NCBI RefSeq assembly: GCF_036320965.1
Contig: NC_092287.1
Span: forward strand, 10,575,297 to 10,639,296
Length of the DNA stretch: 64,000 bases
Reading direction: 5' to 3'
Source: Panulirus ornatus
Lineage: Eukaryota; Arthropoda; Malacostraca; Decapoda; Palinuridae
Position numbers and translations under genes: made by a program. This document shows, piece after piece, positions 22,599 through 34,989 of the stretch; position 1 is the stretch's first letter, and every line of letters starts with the position of its first letter. The notes under the pieces are model-generated. The model worked only from the letters and a program-made list of their open reading frames with translations, did no database searches and was not told where the DNA came from.

Positions 22599-23229
22599 CT
22601 GAACCTCATTTGTATCATGCGGTTGAGCTCTCTTGAGATAGGGTGTACTGTCATTGCTGTTTGATCTTTTAAATGCCAGTCTTTGAATTATGGAAACTTG
22701 CCTATTTCAAGTACTTTACCATATCAAGATATTCCTGTTTTAGACAGTGATTATTGAAACTCATGATATAGATATAAATTCCATTGCCATATGTACTTGT
22801 AAATCTGTCATAATGGAAACAGAGGTTCTATTAGTGAATTCTAGCAGAAGATGCATGTGGCTTTAGACATAGTGGCTAGTTTGCAACTGCACTCTTAAAG
22901 TAATTGGAGAATAGGGTGACCAAGACATGGCAATCTTAAAAGGTGAGTAAGTATTAGTTGAAAATGTCAATGTGTAATTTATAATTCATGTATCATCCTT
23001 TGCTTAATGAATTTTTCATTCCTCTTCAGTTTGAGGTCAGGAACCTGCAGGTTGGAGGAAGTACCCTGTTTATAAAACTGAAAAAGTCATAATACAAGAG
23101 GGAAGACTTTTAAGTGTTCCCCCCTTCCTCAATTCCTGCTTCTCTTAGTCAACCTCTGTGTCATGCAAGAGATACCAGTATCTGGTTAGTAAATTTTTTC
23201 TTCTATCCCCAGGGATATATTTTTCAGTA
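22599..23229. other. No gene recognised
   Basis: Unique-looking AT-rich sequence. CTATCCCCAGGGATATAT near 23202-23219 matches the very 5' end of S/RTE-A in antisense and may be a small remnant. Confidence 0.45.
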
Positions 23230-23618
23230 TATGCATTTATGTACATGCAAGAATGTTGATTGATATAGCAATGAAAGCAAATGAATGCAGAATAAGTGAA
23301 GAGCAAGGAGGTTTTAGGAAAGGTAGAGAATGTGAAGATCAGATTTTTGTGGTATAGGTGTCTTTGGAAAAGTATTTAGTGAAAGGTAAAAAGTTGTATG
23401 CAGCTTGTACAGATCTAGAGAAAGCATAAGACAGAGTCAAGTGGAATACTTTGTGGAATGTGTTAAGGATATATATGGGTTAAGGGGGCAACTTTTGGTT
23501 GGTGTGAAAGTCTTCAATAGAGGAGCAAATGCTGTGAAAGAGTGGATGGATAAAGAGTTGAGTGAATGTTTTGGTATATATGTAGATGTGAGGCAAGGCT
23601 GTGTGCAGTCACTGGGAT
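23230..23618 (+). mobile_element. RTE-B fragment, sense
   Basis: Encodes, with breaks, RT segments similar to 7935-8336: ANECRISEEQGGFRKGRECE, then YAACTDLEKA, stop, DRVKWNTLWNVL and FGIYVDVRQGCVQSLGF. Truncated at motif B, where an RTE-A copy begins. Confidence 0.75.
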
Positions 23619-23621
23619 TTT

Positions 23622-25525
23622 TTTGGAAAGTTTGTTGAATGTGTTAGATGATAGAGTGGCAAATATAGGGTGTTTTGGTCGAGGTGGTGTGCGAAGTGGG
23701 AGGGTTAGGGAGAATGACTTGGTAAACGGAGAAGAGGTAGTGAAAGCTTTGCGGAAGATGAAAGCCGGCAAGGCAGCGGGTTTGGACGGTATTGCAGTGG
23801 AATTTTTTAAAAAAGGGGGTGACCTTGTTGTTGACTGGTTGTTAAGGATATTTAATGTATGTATGGCTAATGGTGAAGTGCCTGAGGATTGGCAGAATGC
23901 ATGCATAGTGCCATTGTACAAAGGCAAAGGGATAAAAGTGAGTGTTCAAATTACAGAAATATAAGTTTGTTGATTTTTCCTGGGAAATTATATGGGAGGG
24001 TATTGATTGAGAGGGTTGAGGCATGTACAGAACATCAGACTGGGGAAGAGCAGTGTGGTTTCAGAAGTGGTAGAGGATGTGTGGATCAGGTGTTTGCTTT
24101 GAAGAATGTATGTAAGAAATACATAGAAAAACAGATGGATTTGCATGTAGCATTTATGGATTTGGAGAAGGCATATGATAGAGTTGATAGAGATGCTCTA
24201 TGGAAGGCATTAAGAATATATGGTGTGGGAGGCAAGTTGCTAGAAGCAGTGAAAAGTTTTTATTGAGGATGTAAAGCATGTGTACGAGTAGGAAGAAAGG
24301 AAAGTGATTGGTTCTCAGTGAATGTCGGTTTGCGGCAGGGATGTGTGATCTCTCCATGGTTGTTTAATTTGTTTATGGATGGGGTTGTTAGGGAGGTGAA
24401 TGCAAGAGTTTTGGAGAGAGGTGCAAGTATGCAGTCTGTTGTGGATGAGAAGGCTTGGGAAGTGAGTCAGTTGTTGTTCGTTGATGATACAGTGCTGGTG
24501 GCTGATTCTTGTGAGAAACTGCATAAGCTGGTGACTGAGTTTGGTAAAGTATGTGAAAGAAGAAAGCTGAGAGTAAATGTGAATAAGAGCAAGGTTATTA
24601 GGTACAGTAGTGTTGAGGGACAAGTCAATTTGGAGGTAAGTTTGAATGGAGAAAAACTGGAGGAAGTGAAGTGTTTTAGATATCTGGGAGTGGATCTGGC
24701 AGCGGATGGAACCATGGAAGTGGAAGTGAGTCACTGGGTGGGGGAGGGGGGAAAGTTCTGGGAGTGTTGTAAAATGTGTGTAAGGTGAGAACATTATCTT
24801 GGAAAGCAAAAATAGGTATGTTTGAAGGAATAGTGGTTCCAACAATGTTATATGGTTGTGAGGTGTGGGCTATAGATAGGGTTGTGTGGGGGAGGGTGGA
24901 TGCATTGGAATTGAAATGTTTGAGGACAATATGTGGTGTGAGGTGGTTTGATTAAGTAATGAAAAGGTAAGAGAGATGTGTGGTAATAAAAAGAGTGTGG
25001 TTGAGAGAGCAGAAGAGGGTGTTTTGAAATGGTTTGGTCACATGGAGAGAATGACTGAGGAAAGATTGACAAAGAGGATATATGTGTCAGAGGTGGAGGG
25101 AACGAGGAGAAGTGGGAGACCAAATTGGAGGTGGAAAGATGGAGTGAAAAAGATTTTGAGTGATCGGGGCCTGAACATGCAGGAGGGCGAAAGGCGTGCA
25201 AGGAATAGAGTGAATTGGAATGATGTGGTATACCGGGGTTGACATGCTGTCAATGGATTGAACCAGGGCATGTGAAGCGTCTGGGGTAAACCATAGAAAG
25301 TTTTGTGGGGCCTGGATGTGGAAAGAGAGCTGTGGTTTCGGTGCATTATACATGACAGCTAGAGACTGAATGTGAACGAATGTGGCCTTTGTGGTCTTTT
25401 CCTAGCGCTACCTTGTGTGCATGCGGGGGAGGGATTGTCATTTGATGTGTAGCAGGGTGGCGATGGGAATGAATAAAGGCAGCAAGTATGAATTATGTAC
25501 ATGTTTATATATGTATATGTCTATG
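23622..25525 (+). mobile_element. RTE-A copy 4, sense; its 3'UTR is split by later copies
   Basis: 5'-truncated at LLNVLDDRVANIGCFGRGGV. Coding pieces at 23566-23964, 23889-24266, 24318-24788 and 24976-25242 cover most RT motifs, including FVDDTVLVADS, with several frameshifts. The long-type 3'UTR breaks off at 25525 (GTCTATG). It resumes at 29278-29447 after copies 5 and 6, with GTCTATG repeated at 29280-29286. Confidence 0.88.
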
Positions 25526-27130
25526 CGTAAGACGAGGGAGCAAATGGGAACTTCAGTGAAGGGCGCAAATGGGGAGGTGATAACAAGTAGTGGTGATGTG
25601 AGAAGGAGATGGAGTGAGTATTTTGAAGGTTTGTTGAATGTGTTTGATGATAGAGTGGCAGATATAGGGTGTTTTGGTCGAGGTGGTGTGCAAAGTGACA
25701 GGGTTAGGGAAAATGATTTGGTAAACAGAGAAGAGGTAGTAAAAGCTTTGTGGAAGATGAAAGCCGGCAAGGCAGCAGGTTTGGATGGTATTGCAGTTGA
25801 ATTTATTAAAAAAGGGGGTGACTGTATTATTGACTGGTTGGTAAGGTTATTTAATGTATGTATGACTCATGGTGAGGTGCCTGAGGATTGGCGGAATGCG
25901 TGCATAGTGCCATTGTACAAAGGCAAAGGGGATAAGAGTGAGTGCTCAAATTACAGAGGTATAAGTTTGTTGAGTATTCCTGGTAAATTATATGGGAGGG
26001 TATTGATTGTGAGGGTGAAGGCATGTACAGAGCATCAGATTGGGGGAGAGCAGTGTGGTTTCGGAAGTGGTAGAGGATGTATGGATCAGGTGTTTGCTTT
26101 GAAGAATGTATGTGAGAAATACTTAGAAAAGCAAATGGATTTGTATGTAGCATTTATGGATCTGGAGAAGGCATATGATAGAGTTGATAGAGATGCTCTG
26201 TGGAAGGTATTAAGAATATATGATGTGGGAGGCAAGTTGTTAGAAGCAGTGAAAAGTTTTTATCGAGGATGTAAGGCATGTGTACATGTAGGAAGAGAGG
26301 AAAGTGATTGGTTCTCAGTGAATATGGGTTTGCGGCAGGGGTGTGTGATGTCTCCATGGTTGTTTAATTTGTTTATGGATGGAGTTGTTAGGGAGGTGAA
26401 TGCAAGAGTTTTGGACAGAGGGGCAAGTATGAAGTCTGTTGTGGATGAGAGAGCTTGGGAAAGTGAGTCAGTTGTTGTTCGCTGATGATACAGCGCTGGT
26501 GGCTGATTCATGTGAGAAACTGCAGAAGCTGGTGACTGAGTTTGGTAAAGTGTGTGAAAGAAGAAAGTTAAGAGTAAATGTGAATAAGAGGAAGGTTATT
26601 AGGTACAGTAGGGTTGAGGGTCAATTCAATTGGGAGGTAAGTTTGAATGGAGAAAAACTGGAGGAAGTAAAGTGTTTTAGATATCTGGGAGTGGATCTGG
26701 CAGTGGATGGAACCATGGAAGCGGAAGTGGATCATAGGGTGGGGGAGGGGGCGAAAATCCTGGGAGCCTTGAAGAATGTGTGGAAGTTGAGAACATTATC
26801 TCGGAGAGCAAAAATGGGTATGTTTGAAGGAATAGTGGTTCCAACAATGTTGTATGGTTGCGAGGCGTGGGCTATGGATAGAGTTGTGCGCAGGAGGATG
26901 GATGTGCTGGAAATGAGATGTTTGAGGACAATGTGTGGTGTGAGGTGGTTTGATCAAGTAAGTAGCGTAAGGGTAAGAGAGATGTGTGGAAATAAAAAGA
27001 GCATGGTTGAGAGAGCAGAAGAGGGTGTTTTGAAATGGTTTGGGCACATGGAGAGAATGAGTGAGGAAAGATTGACCAAGAGGATATATGTGTCGGAGGT
27101 GGAGGGAACGATGAGAGTGGGAGACAAATT
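25526..27130 (+). mobile_element. RTE-A copy 5 (tandem duplicate of copy 6)
   Basis: Begins at GTAAGACGAGGGAGCAAATG directly after copy 4's 3'UTR and ends in the C-terminal coding region, where the next duplicate begins (TGTGGGGCCTGGATG at about 27136). The coding region 25415-26485 plus 26439-27120 carries the same GGGAAAG frameshift as copy 3. The junction sequence recurs 1,831 bp downstream, so this is half of a tandem duplication and not a separate insertion. Confidence 0.88.
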
Positions 27131-29277
27131 GAGTGTGGGGCCTGGATGTGGAAAGAGAGCTATGGTTTCGGTGCATTATACATGACAGCTACAGACTGAA
27201 TGTGAACGAATGTGGCCTTTGTGGTCTTTTCCTAGCGCTACCTTGTGTGCATGCGGGGGGAGGGATTGTCATTTGATGTGTAGCGGGGTGGCGATGGGAA
27301 TGAATAAAGGCAGCAAGTATGAATTATGTACATGTTTATATATGTATATGTCTATGCATAAGACGAGGGAGCAAATGGGAACTTCAGTGAAGGGCGCAAA
27401 TGGGGAGGTGATAACAAGTAGTGGTGATGTGAGAAGGAGATGGAGTGAGTATTTTGAAGGTTTGTTGAATGTGTTTGATGATAGAGTGGCAGATATAGGG
27501 TGTTTTGGTCGAGGTGGTGTGCAAAGTGAGAGGGTTAGGGAAAATGATTTGGTAAACAGAGAAGAGGTAGTAAAAGCTTTGTGGAAGATGAAAGCCGGCA
27601 AGGCAGCAGGTTTGGATGGTATTGCAGTAGAATTTATTAAAAAAGGGGGTGACTGTATTATTGACTGGTTGGTAAGGTTATTTAATGTATGTATGACTCA
27701 TGGTGAGGTGCCTGAGGATTGGCGGAATGCGTGCATAGTGCCATTGTACAAAGGCAAAGGGGATAAGAGTGAGTGCTCAAATTACAGAGGTATAAGTTTG
27801 TTGAGTATTCCTGGTAAATTATATGGGAGGGTATTGATTGTGAGGGTGAAGGCATGTACAGAGCATCAGATTGGGGGAGAGCAGTGTGGTTTCGGAAGTG
27901 GTAGAGGATGTGTGGATCAGGTGTTTGCTTTGAAGAATGTATGTGAGAAATACTTAGAAAAGCAAATGGATTTGTATGTAGCATTTATGGATCTGGAGAA
28001 GGCATATGATAGAGTTGATAGAGATGCTCTGTGGAAGGTATTAAGAATATATGATGTGGGAGGCAAGTTGTTAGAAGCAGTGAAAAGTTTTTATCGAGGA
28101 TGTAAGGCATGTGTACATGTAGGAAGAGAGGAAAGTGATTGGTTCTCAGTGAATGTAGCTTTGCGGCAGGGGTGTGTGATGTCTCCATGGTTGTTTAATT
28201 TGTTTATGGATGGAGTTGTTAGGGAGGTGAATGCAAGAGTTTTGGACAGAGGGGCAAGTATGAAGTCTGTTGTGGATGAGAGAGCTTGGGAAAGTGAGTC
28301 AGTTGTTGTTCGCTGATGATACAGCGCTGGTGGCTGATTCATGTGAGAAACTGCAGAAGCTGGTGACTGAGTTTGGTAAAGTGTGTGAAAGAAAAAAGTT
28401 AAGAGTAAATGTGATTAAGAGGAAGGTTATTAGGTACAGTAGGGTTTAGGGTCAAGTCAATTGGGAGGTAAGTTTGAATGGAGAAAAACTGGAGGAAGTA
28501 AAGTGTTTTAGATATCTGGGAGTGGATCTGGCAGTGGATGGAACCATGGAAGCGGAAGTCGATCATAGGGTGGGGGAGGGGGCGAAAATCCTGGGAGCCT
28601 TGAAGAATGTGTGGAAGTCGAGAACATTATCTCGGAGAGCAAAAATGGGTATGTTTGAAGGAATAGTGGTTCCAACAATGTTGTATGGTTGCGAGGCGTG
28701 GGCTATGGATAGAGTTGTGCGCAGGAGGATGGATGTGCTGGAAATGAGATGTTTGAGGACAATGTGTGGTGTGAGGTGGTTTGATCGAGTAAGTAGCGTA
28801 AGGGTAAGAGAGATGTGTGGAAATAAAAAGAGCATGGTTGAGAGAGCAGAAGAGGGTGTTTTGAAATGGTTTGGGCACATGGAGAGAATGAGTGAGGAAA
28901 GATTGACCAAGAGGATATATGTGTCGGAGGTGGAGGGAACGAGGAGAAGTGGGAGACCAAATTGAAGGTGGAAAGATGGAGTGAAAAAGATTTTGTGTGA
29001 TCGGGGCCTGAACATGCAGGAGGGTGAAAGGCGGGCAAGGAATAGAGTGAATTGGATCGATGTGGTATACCGGGGTTGACGTGCTGTCAGTGGATTGAAT
29101 CAGGGCATATGAAGCGTCTGGGGTAAACCATGGAAAGCTGTGTAGGTATGTATATTTGCGTGTGTGGACGTATGTATATACATGTGTATGGGGGTGGGTT
29201 GGGCCATTTCTTTCGTATGTTTCCTTTGCGCTACCTCGCAAACGCGGGAGACAGCGACAAAGCCAAAAGAAAAAAAA
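27131..29277 (+). mobile_element. RTE-A copy 6 plus duplicated copy-4 3'UTR segment
   Basis: 27136-27356 duplicates the copy-4 3'UTR (25305-25525). The RTE-A body starts at 27357 and ends with a short-form 3'UTR and an A-rich tail at 29263-29277. Coding pieces are 27210-28316 (ending in the AWESESVVVR frameshift) and 28474-28965. Extra stops lie at about 28447 (TAG in the RYSRV-EGQ region) and 28963 (TGA for W in RPNWRW). Confidence 0.88.
27357..28316 (+). pseudogene. RTE-A reverse transcriptase N-terminal part (frameshifted)
   Basis: Open from KTREQMGTSVKGANGEVITS through FIKKGGDCIIDWLVRLFNVC, QCGFGSGRGCVDQVFAL and FMDLEKAYDRVDRDALWKVL to motif B (ALRQGCVMSPWLFNLFMD), then out of frame after DERAWE. 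Nearly identical to 25526-26485. The apparent extra N-terminal residues upstream are translated 3'UTR. Confidence 0.85.
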
Positions 29278-29447
29278 GTGTCTATGTATGTATATATATG
29301 TATATTTTGAAATATATTGGTATGTATATTTGCGTGTGTGGACTTGTATGTATATACATGTGTATGTGGGTGGTTTGGGCCATTCTTTTGTCTGTTACCT
29401 TGTGCTGCCTTGCTAATGCGGGAGACAGCAACAAAGTATAATAGATA
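29278..29447 (+). mobile_element. Distal 3'UTR of RTE-A copy 4
   Basis: Picks up the copy-4 3'UTR where it broke at 25525 and ends in the hairpin tail (GCTGCCTTGCTAATGCGGGA) and the old-type AAAGTATAATAG end. Confidence 0.8.
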
Positions 29448-29465
29448 TAAATATGTATATAATAT

Positions 29466-29605
29466 ATATATTATACTTTGTTCCTGTCTTCTGCATTAGC
29501 GAGGAGTGCAAGGAAACAGACGAAAGAATGATCCAACCCACCCACATACACATGTATATACATAAACTCCCACACATGCATATATTCATACCTATACTTT
29601 CAACG
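29466..29605 (-). mobile_element. Distal 3'UTR of RTE-A copy 8
   Basis: Antisense old-type tail (TATTATACTTTG) and hairpin, ending at TTTCAACG, which is repeated at 30331-30338 where the rest of copy 8 resumes. It faces the copy-4 tail, forming an imperfect palindrome centred near 29455. Confidence 0.8.
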
Positions 29606-30330
29606 CATTTTTTTTTTATTTTGCTTTGTCGCTGTCTCCCGCGTTTGCGAGGTAGTGCAAGAAAACAGACGAAAGAAATGGCCCAACCCACCCCCATACA
29701 CAATGTATATACATATCCACACACGCAAATATACATACCTATACATCTCAGTGTACACATATATATACACACACAGACACATACATATATACCCATGCAC
29801 ACAATTCACACTGTCTGCCTTTATTCAATTCCCATCGCCACCTCGCCACACATGGAATACCATCCCCCTCCCCCCTTATGTCTGCGAGGTAGCACTAGGA
29901 AAAGACAACAAAGGCCCCATTCGTTCACACTCAGTCTCTAGCTGTCATGCAATAATGCCCAAAACCACAGCTCCCTTTCCACATCCAGGCCCCACACAAC
30001 TTTCCATGGTTTACCCCAGACGCTTCACATGCCCTGATTCAATCCACTGACAGTACGTCAACCCCGGTATGCCACATCGATCCAATTCACTCTATTCCTT
30101 GCCCTCCTTTCACCCTCCTGCATGTTCAGGCCCCGATCACACAAAATCTTTTTCACTCCATCTTTCCACCTCCAATTTGGTCTCCCACTTCTCCTCGTTC
30201 CTTCCACCTCCGACACATATATCCTCTTGGTCAATCTTTCCTCACTCATTCTCTCCATGTGCCCAAACCATTTCAAAACACCCTCTTCTGCTATCTCAAC
30301 CACGCTCCTTTTATTTCCACACATCTCTCT
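29606..30330 (-). mobile_element. RTE-A copy 7, nested in the 3'UTR of copy 8
   Basis: Antisense. Poly-T rich 3' end, long-form 3'UTR and the last 90 or so codons (REMCGNKRSVVEIAEEGVLK to NRVNWIDVAYRG). Flanked by the 8-bp duplication TTTCAACG (29598-29605 and 30331-30338), which makes it an insertion into copy 8. Confidence 0.9.
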
Positions 30331-32620
30331 TTTCAACGTATACATACATATACAGACACAGACATATACATATATACACATGTACATATTCATACTTGCT
30401 GCCTTCATCCATTCCCATCACCACTCCGCCACACATGAAATAGCATCCCCCTCCCCCTGCGCACGTGCCAGTTAGCGCTAGGAAAAGACAACAAAGGCCA
30501 CATTCGTTCACACTCAGTCTCTAGCTGTCATGTGTCATGCACCGAAACCACAGCTCCCTTTCCACATCCAGGCCCCACAAAAATTTTGATGGTTTACCTC
30601 AGACGTTTCGCATGCCCTGGTTCAATTCATTGACAGCACATAGACCCTGGTATATCACATTGTTCCAATTCACTATTCCTTGCATGCCTTTCACCCTCCT
30701 GTATGTTCAGGCCCCAATCGCTCATAATCGTTTTCACTCCATCCTTCCACCTCCAATTTGGTCTCCCACGTCTCCTTGATCCCTCCACCTCTGCAACATA
30801 TATCCTCTTGGTCAATCTTTCCTCATTCTCTCCATGTGACCAAACCATTCTAAAACACCCTCTTCTGCTCTCTCAACTACACTCTTTATATTACCACACA
30901 TCTCTCTCACCCTTTCATTACTTACTCGATCAAACCACCTCACATCACATATTGTTCTCAAACATCTCATTTTCAACACATCCATCTTCCTCCACACAAC
31001 TCTATCTATAGCCTATGCTTTGCAACCATATAACATTGTTGGAACCACTATTCCTTCAAACATACCCATTTTTGCTCTCTGAGATAAAGTTTTTGCCTTC
31101 CACGCTTTCTTCAACGCTCTCAGAAAGTTTGCTCCCTCCCCCACCCTGTAATGCACTTCGCTTCCATGGTTCCATCCGCTGCCAAATCCACTACCAGATA
31201 TCTAAAATACTTCACTTCCTCCAGTTTTCTCCATTCAAACTTACCTCCTAGTTGACTTGTCCCTCAACCCTACTGAACCTAATAACCTTGCTCTTATTCA
31301 CATTAACTCTCTGCTTTCTTCTTTCACACACTTTACCAAACTCAGTCACCAGCTTCAGCAGTTTCTCACCCAAATCAGCCACCAGCGCTGTATGATAAGC
31401 AAACAAGAACTGACTCACTTCCCAAGCCCTCTCATCCCCAACAGACTGCATACTTGCCACTCTCTCCAAAACTCTTGCATTCACCTCCCTAACATCCCCA
31501 TCCATGAACAAATTAAACAACCATAGACATCACGCTTCCCTGCCGCAAACCAACATTCACGAGGAACCAGTTATTTTCTTCTCTTCCTACTCGTACACAT
31601 GCCTTACATCCTCGATGAAAACTTTTCACTGCTTCTAACAACTTACCTCCCACACCATATACTCTTAATTGCCTCCACAGAGCATCTCTATCAACTCTAT
31701 CATATGCCTTCTCCAGATCCATAAATGCTATTTACAAATCCGTCTGTTTTTCTAAGTATTTCTCACATACATTCTTCAAAGCGAACACCTGATCCACACA
31801 TCCTCTACCACTTTTAAAACCACACTGCTCTTCCCCAATCTGATGCTCTGTACATGCCTTCACCCTCTCAATCAATACACTCACATTTGATTTCCCAGGA
31901 ATACTTAACAAACTTTAACCTCTGTAATTTGAACACTTACCCTTATCCCCTTTGCCTTTGTACAGTGGCACAACGCATGCTTTCCACCAATTCTCAGGCA
32001 CTTCAGCATGAACCATACATGCATTGAATATCCTTACCAAACTGTCAACAACACAGTCTCCACCATTTTTAATAAATTCCACTGCAGTACCATCCAAACC
32101 TGCCGCCTTGCTGCTTTCATCTTCCACAAAGCTTTCACTACCTCTATTCTGTTTACCAAACCATTCTCCCCGATCCTCTCACTTTGCACACCACCTCGAC
32201 CAAAACACCCTATATCTGCCAACCTTCAAAATACTCTTTCCATCTTCTCACTTCACTATTTGTTATTATTTCCCCATTAGCCCCCTTCACTGATGTTCAC
32301 ATTTGTTCTTTTGTCTTATGCCCTTTTTTACCTCCTTCCAAAACATCTTTTTATTCTCCTTAAAATTTAACAATGCTCATTCACCCCATCGTTCATTTGC
32401 CCTCTTTTTTATCTGATGCACCTTTCTCTTGACCTCCTGCCTCTTTCTTTTATACATCTCCTAGTCATTTGCACTATTTTCCCTTTAAAAATCATCCAAA
32501 TGGCTCTCTTGTCTCTTTCAATAACAATCTTACTTCTTCATCCCACCTCTCACTACTCTTTCTAATTTGCCCACCTCCCACCTTTCTCATGCCACAGGCA
32601 TCTTTTGTACAAGCCAAGGT
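30331..32620 (-). mobile_element. RTE-A copy 8, antisense, old
   Basis: Long 3'UTR, then decayed coding sequence in pieces: 30627-30848, 30812-30997, 31248-31520, 31513-31722 and 31915-32222. Motif A is intact (MDLEKAYDRVDRDALW) but motif C reads FAYHTALVADL, losing the first catalytic aspartate of FADD. The 5' truncation near 32620 lies in the linker and abuts copy 9 head to head. Confidence 0.85.
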
Positions 32621-34071
32621 GTTAAGAGTATATGATGTGGGAAGTAAGTTGCTAGAAGCAGTGAAAAGTTTTTATTGAGGATGTAAGGCATGTGTATGAG
32701 TAGAGAGAGAGAGGAAAGTGGTTCCCAGTGAATATCGGTTTGCGACTGGGGTGCGTGGTGTCTCTATGGTTGTGTAATTTTGTAATGGATGGGGTTGTTA
32801 GGGAGGTGAATGCAAGAGTTTTGGAGAGAGGGGTGAGTATGCAGTCTGTTGTGGATGAGAGGGCTTGGGAAGTGCGTCATTTGTTGTTCGCTGATGATAC
32901 AGCGCTGGTAGCTGATTTGGGTGAGAAATTGCAGAAGCTGGTGACTGAGTTTGGTAAAGTTTGTGGAAGAAGAAAGCTGAGAGTAAATGTGAATAAGAGC
33001 AAGGTTATTAGGTTCAGTAGGGTTGAGGGACAAGTCAGTTGGGAAGTAAGTTTGAATGGAGAAGAACTGGTGGAAGTGAAGTGTTTTAGATATCTGGGAG
33101 TGGAGTTAGCCGTGGATGGAACCATGGAAGTGGAAGTGCGTCACAGGGTGGGGGAGGGGGCGAAGTTTCTGGGAGCATTAAAGAATGTGTGGAAGGCGGG
33201 AACATTATCTCGGAGATCAAAAATTGGTATGTTTGAAGGAATAGTGATTCCAACAATGTTATACGGTTGCAAGGTCTGGGCTATGGATAGGGTTGTGCAG
33301 AGGAGGGTGGATGTGTTGGAAATGAAATATTTTAGGACAATATGTGGTGTGAGATCATTTGATTGAGTAAGTAATGAAAGGATGAGAGAGATGTGTGGTA
33401 ATAAAAGGATTTGTGGTTGAGAGAGCAGAAGAGGGTGTGTTAAAATGGTTTGGACACATGGAAGCAATGAGTGAGGAAAGATTGACAAAGAGGATACATG
33501 TGTCACTGAAGGGAACAAGGAGAAGTGGGAGACCAAATTGGAGGTGGAAGGATGGAGTGAAAAAGATAATGATTGATCGGTTCCTGAATATACAGGAGGG
33601 TGAAAGGCGTGTAAGGAATAGAGTGAATTGGAATGATGTGGTATACTGGGGTCGATGTGGTGACAGTGGATTGAACCAGGGCATGTAAAGCATCTAGGGT
33701 AAATCATGGAAAGGGAAGGTGTGGTTTTAGTGTATTACACATGACAGCTAGAGGCTGAGTATGAATGAATGTGGCCTTTTTTATCTCTTCCTGGTGTTAC
33801 CTCAGTGTGTATGTGTGTGTGGGGGGCGATGCCATTTCATGTGTGTCAGTGTGGTGACGGGAATGGGTGAAGGCAGCAATTATGAATATGAACTTGTGTA
33901 TATATGTATATGTCTGTGTATGTATATGTATGTATATGTTGAAATCTATATATATGTATATGTTTATGTGTGGGCATGTATGTATATCCATGTGTATGTG
34001 AGTGGGTTGAGCCATTCCTCGTCTGTTTCCTTGCACTATCGCAGATGGCGATTAAGTATAATGAAAAATAA
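32621..34071 (+). mobile_element. RTE-A copy 9, sense, old-type tail
   Basis: Starts just after motif A (VLRVYDVGSKLLEAVKSFY). The coding region 32728-33366 has LLFADDTALVADLGEKLQKL, followed by 33395-33688. Long 3'UTR and old-type tail AAGTATAATGAAAAATAAT. Sequence differs from the younger copies at many codons. Confidence 0.87.
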
Positions 34072-34988
34072 TATGGATGGAGTGACATGAGAGATGAAAT
34101 CAAAACCAGGGGAAAATGATGCTAGTGGCAAGCCTGTTTGCAGATTATATTGTGTTGTTTGTTGAGAGTGAATTGGACTGGCAGATCTTTGTGTTTTATG
34201 ATGTGTGTAAGCATAGGCAGTTTAAGGTGAATGCATGTAAAGTAATGGTGCTTGAAAAAAAACGTGAGTGAAAGTATAGGGTTTGTAAAACCATATAGAG
34301 TGAAAGATGAAAGTGTACTATTTTGTGCTTTGGATATAGGGGGAGGAAGACTGGATGAGGTGAGAGAATTTAGGTATTTAGGAGCTGTCTTGGGTAAGTT
34401 TGGTGATGTGGAAGAAGATATAAGGGAGACAGCAGTACAGTGTAGAAGAGTCATTGGGTCCCTTAATAGAATACTGAAAGGTAAATGTGGAAGTATGAAA
34501 GTGAAGAGAGGATTAAAGGAAAGCATAGTCCTCCCAACCCTGACCTGTGCAGTTGAAACATGGACATGGAATGAGTCACGGAGTTCAAGAATCCAGACTG
34601 TGGAAATAAGCTGTTTGAGAATAGCATGTGGTGTAACTAGATGGAATGAAGAAAGAAATGAAGGGAAGCATGACAGATGTGATAAGGCAGGTAATGCAAA
34701 GGGTGGGGTGGTAGAATGAATAAAATGTAATAGGCATGTGGGAAAAATGCAAGATGGAGTATACAAAGAGAGTGTATGGTAGTACAAGTGAAGGGATTAG
34801 TGTGCGAGGAAGACCACATGTGACATGGGCAAATAGGGTGGAAGATTACTGGAGTGAGAGGAATGTGTAGAATGGTGTATGCAAAGGGAAGCATGTAAGG
34901 ACAGGGATAAGTGGAAGCTCTATTACCGTGGCCACATCTTGATGGGAGTTCCTTGAGGGAATGGGCATCAGATATATTGTATTTATTA
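34072..34988 (+). mobile_element. RTE-B copy, sense, 3' part
   Basis: Begins after motif B. An open stretch at 34252-34719 (155 codons) holds FRYLGAVLGKFGDVEEDIRE, SIVLPTLTCAVETWTWNESR and CGVTRWNEERNE. It ends at TGATGGGAGTTCCTTGAGGG, the RTE-B 3' terminus seen at 7.15 and 47.4 kb. RTE-A copy 10 follows tail to tail. Confidence 0.82.
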
Positions 34989-34989
34989 T

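Noticed and set aside
26440..26470. Programmed minus-one frameshift at GGGAAAG
   Set aside because: The zero frame reads TGG GAA AGT, so the heptamer is not in slippery register, and restoring the downstream frame needs the loss of one base, which a minus-one shift does not give.
30331..34071. Copies 8 and 9 (head to head) as an inverted single insertion
   Set aside because: Each has its own complete 3' end with 3'UTR and tail.
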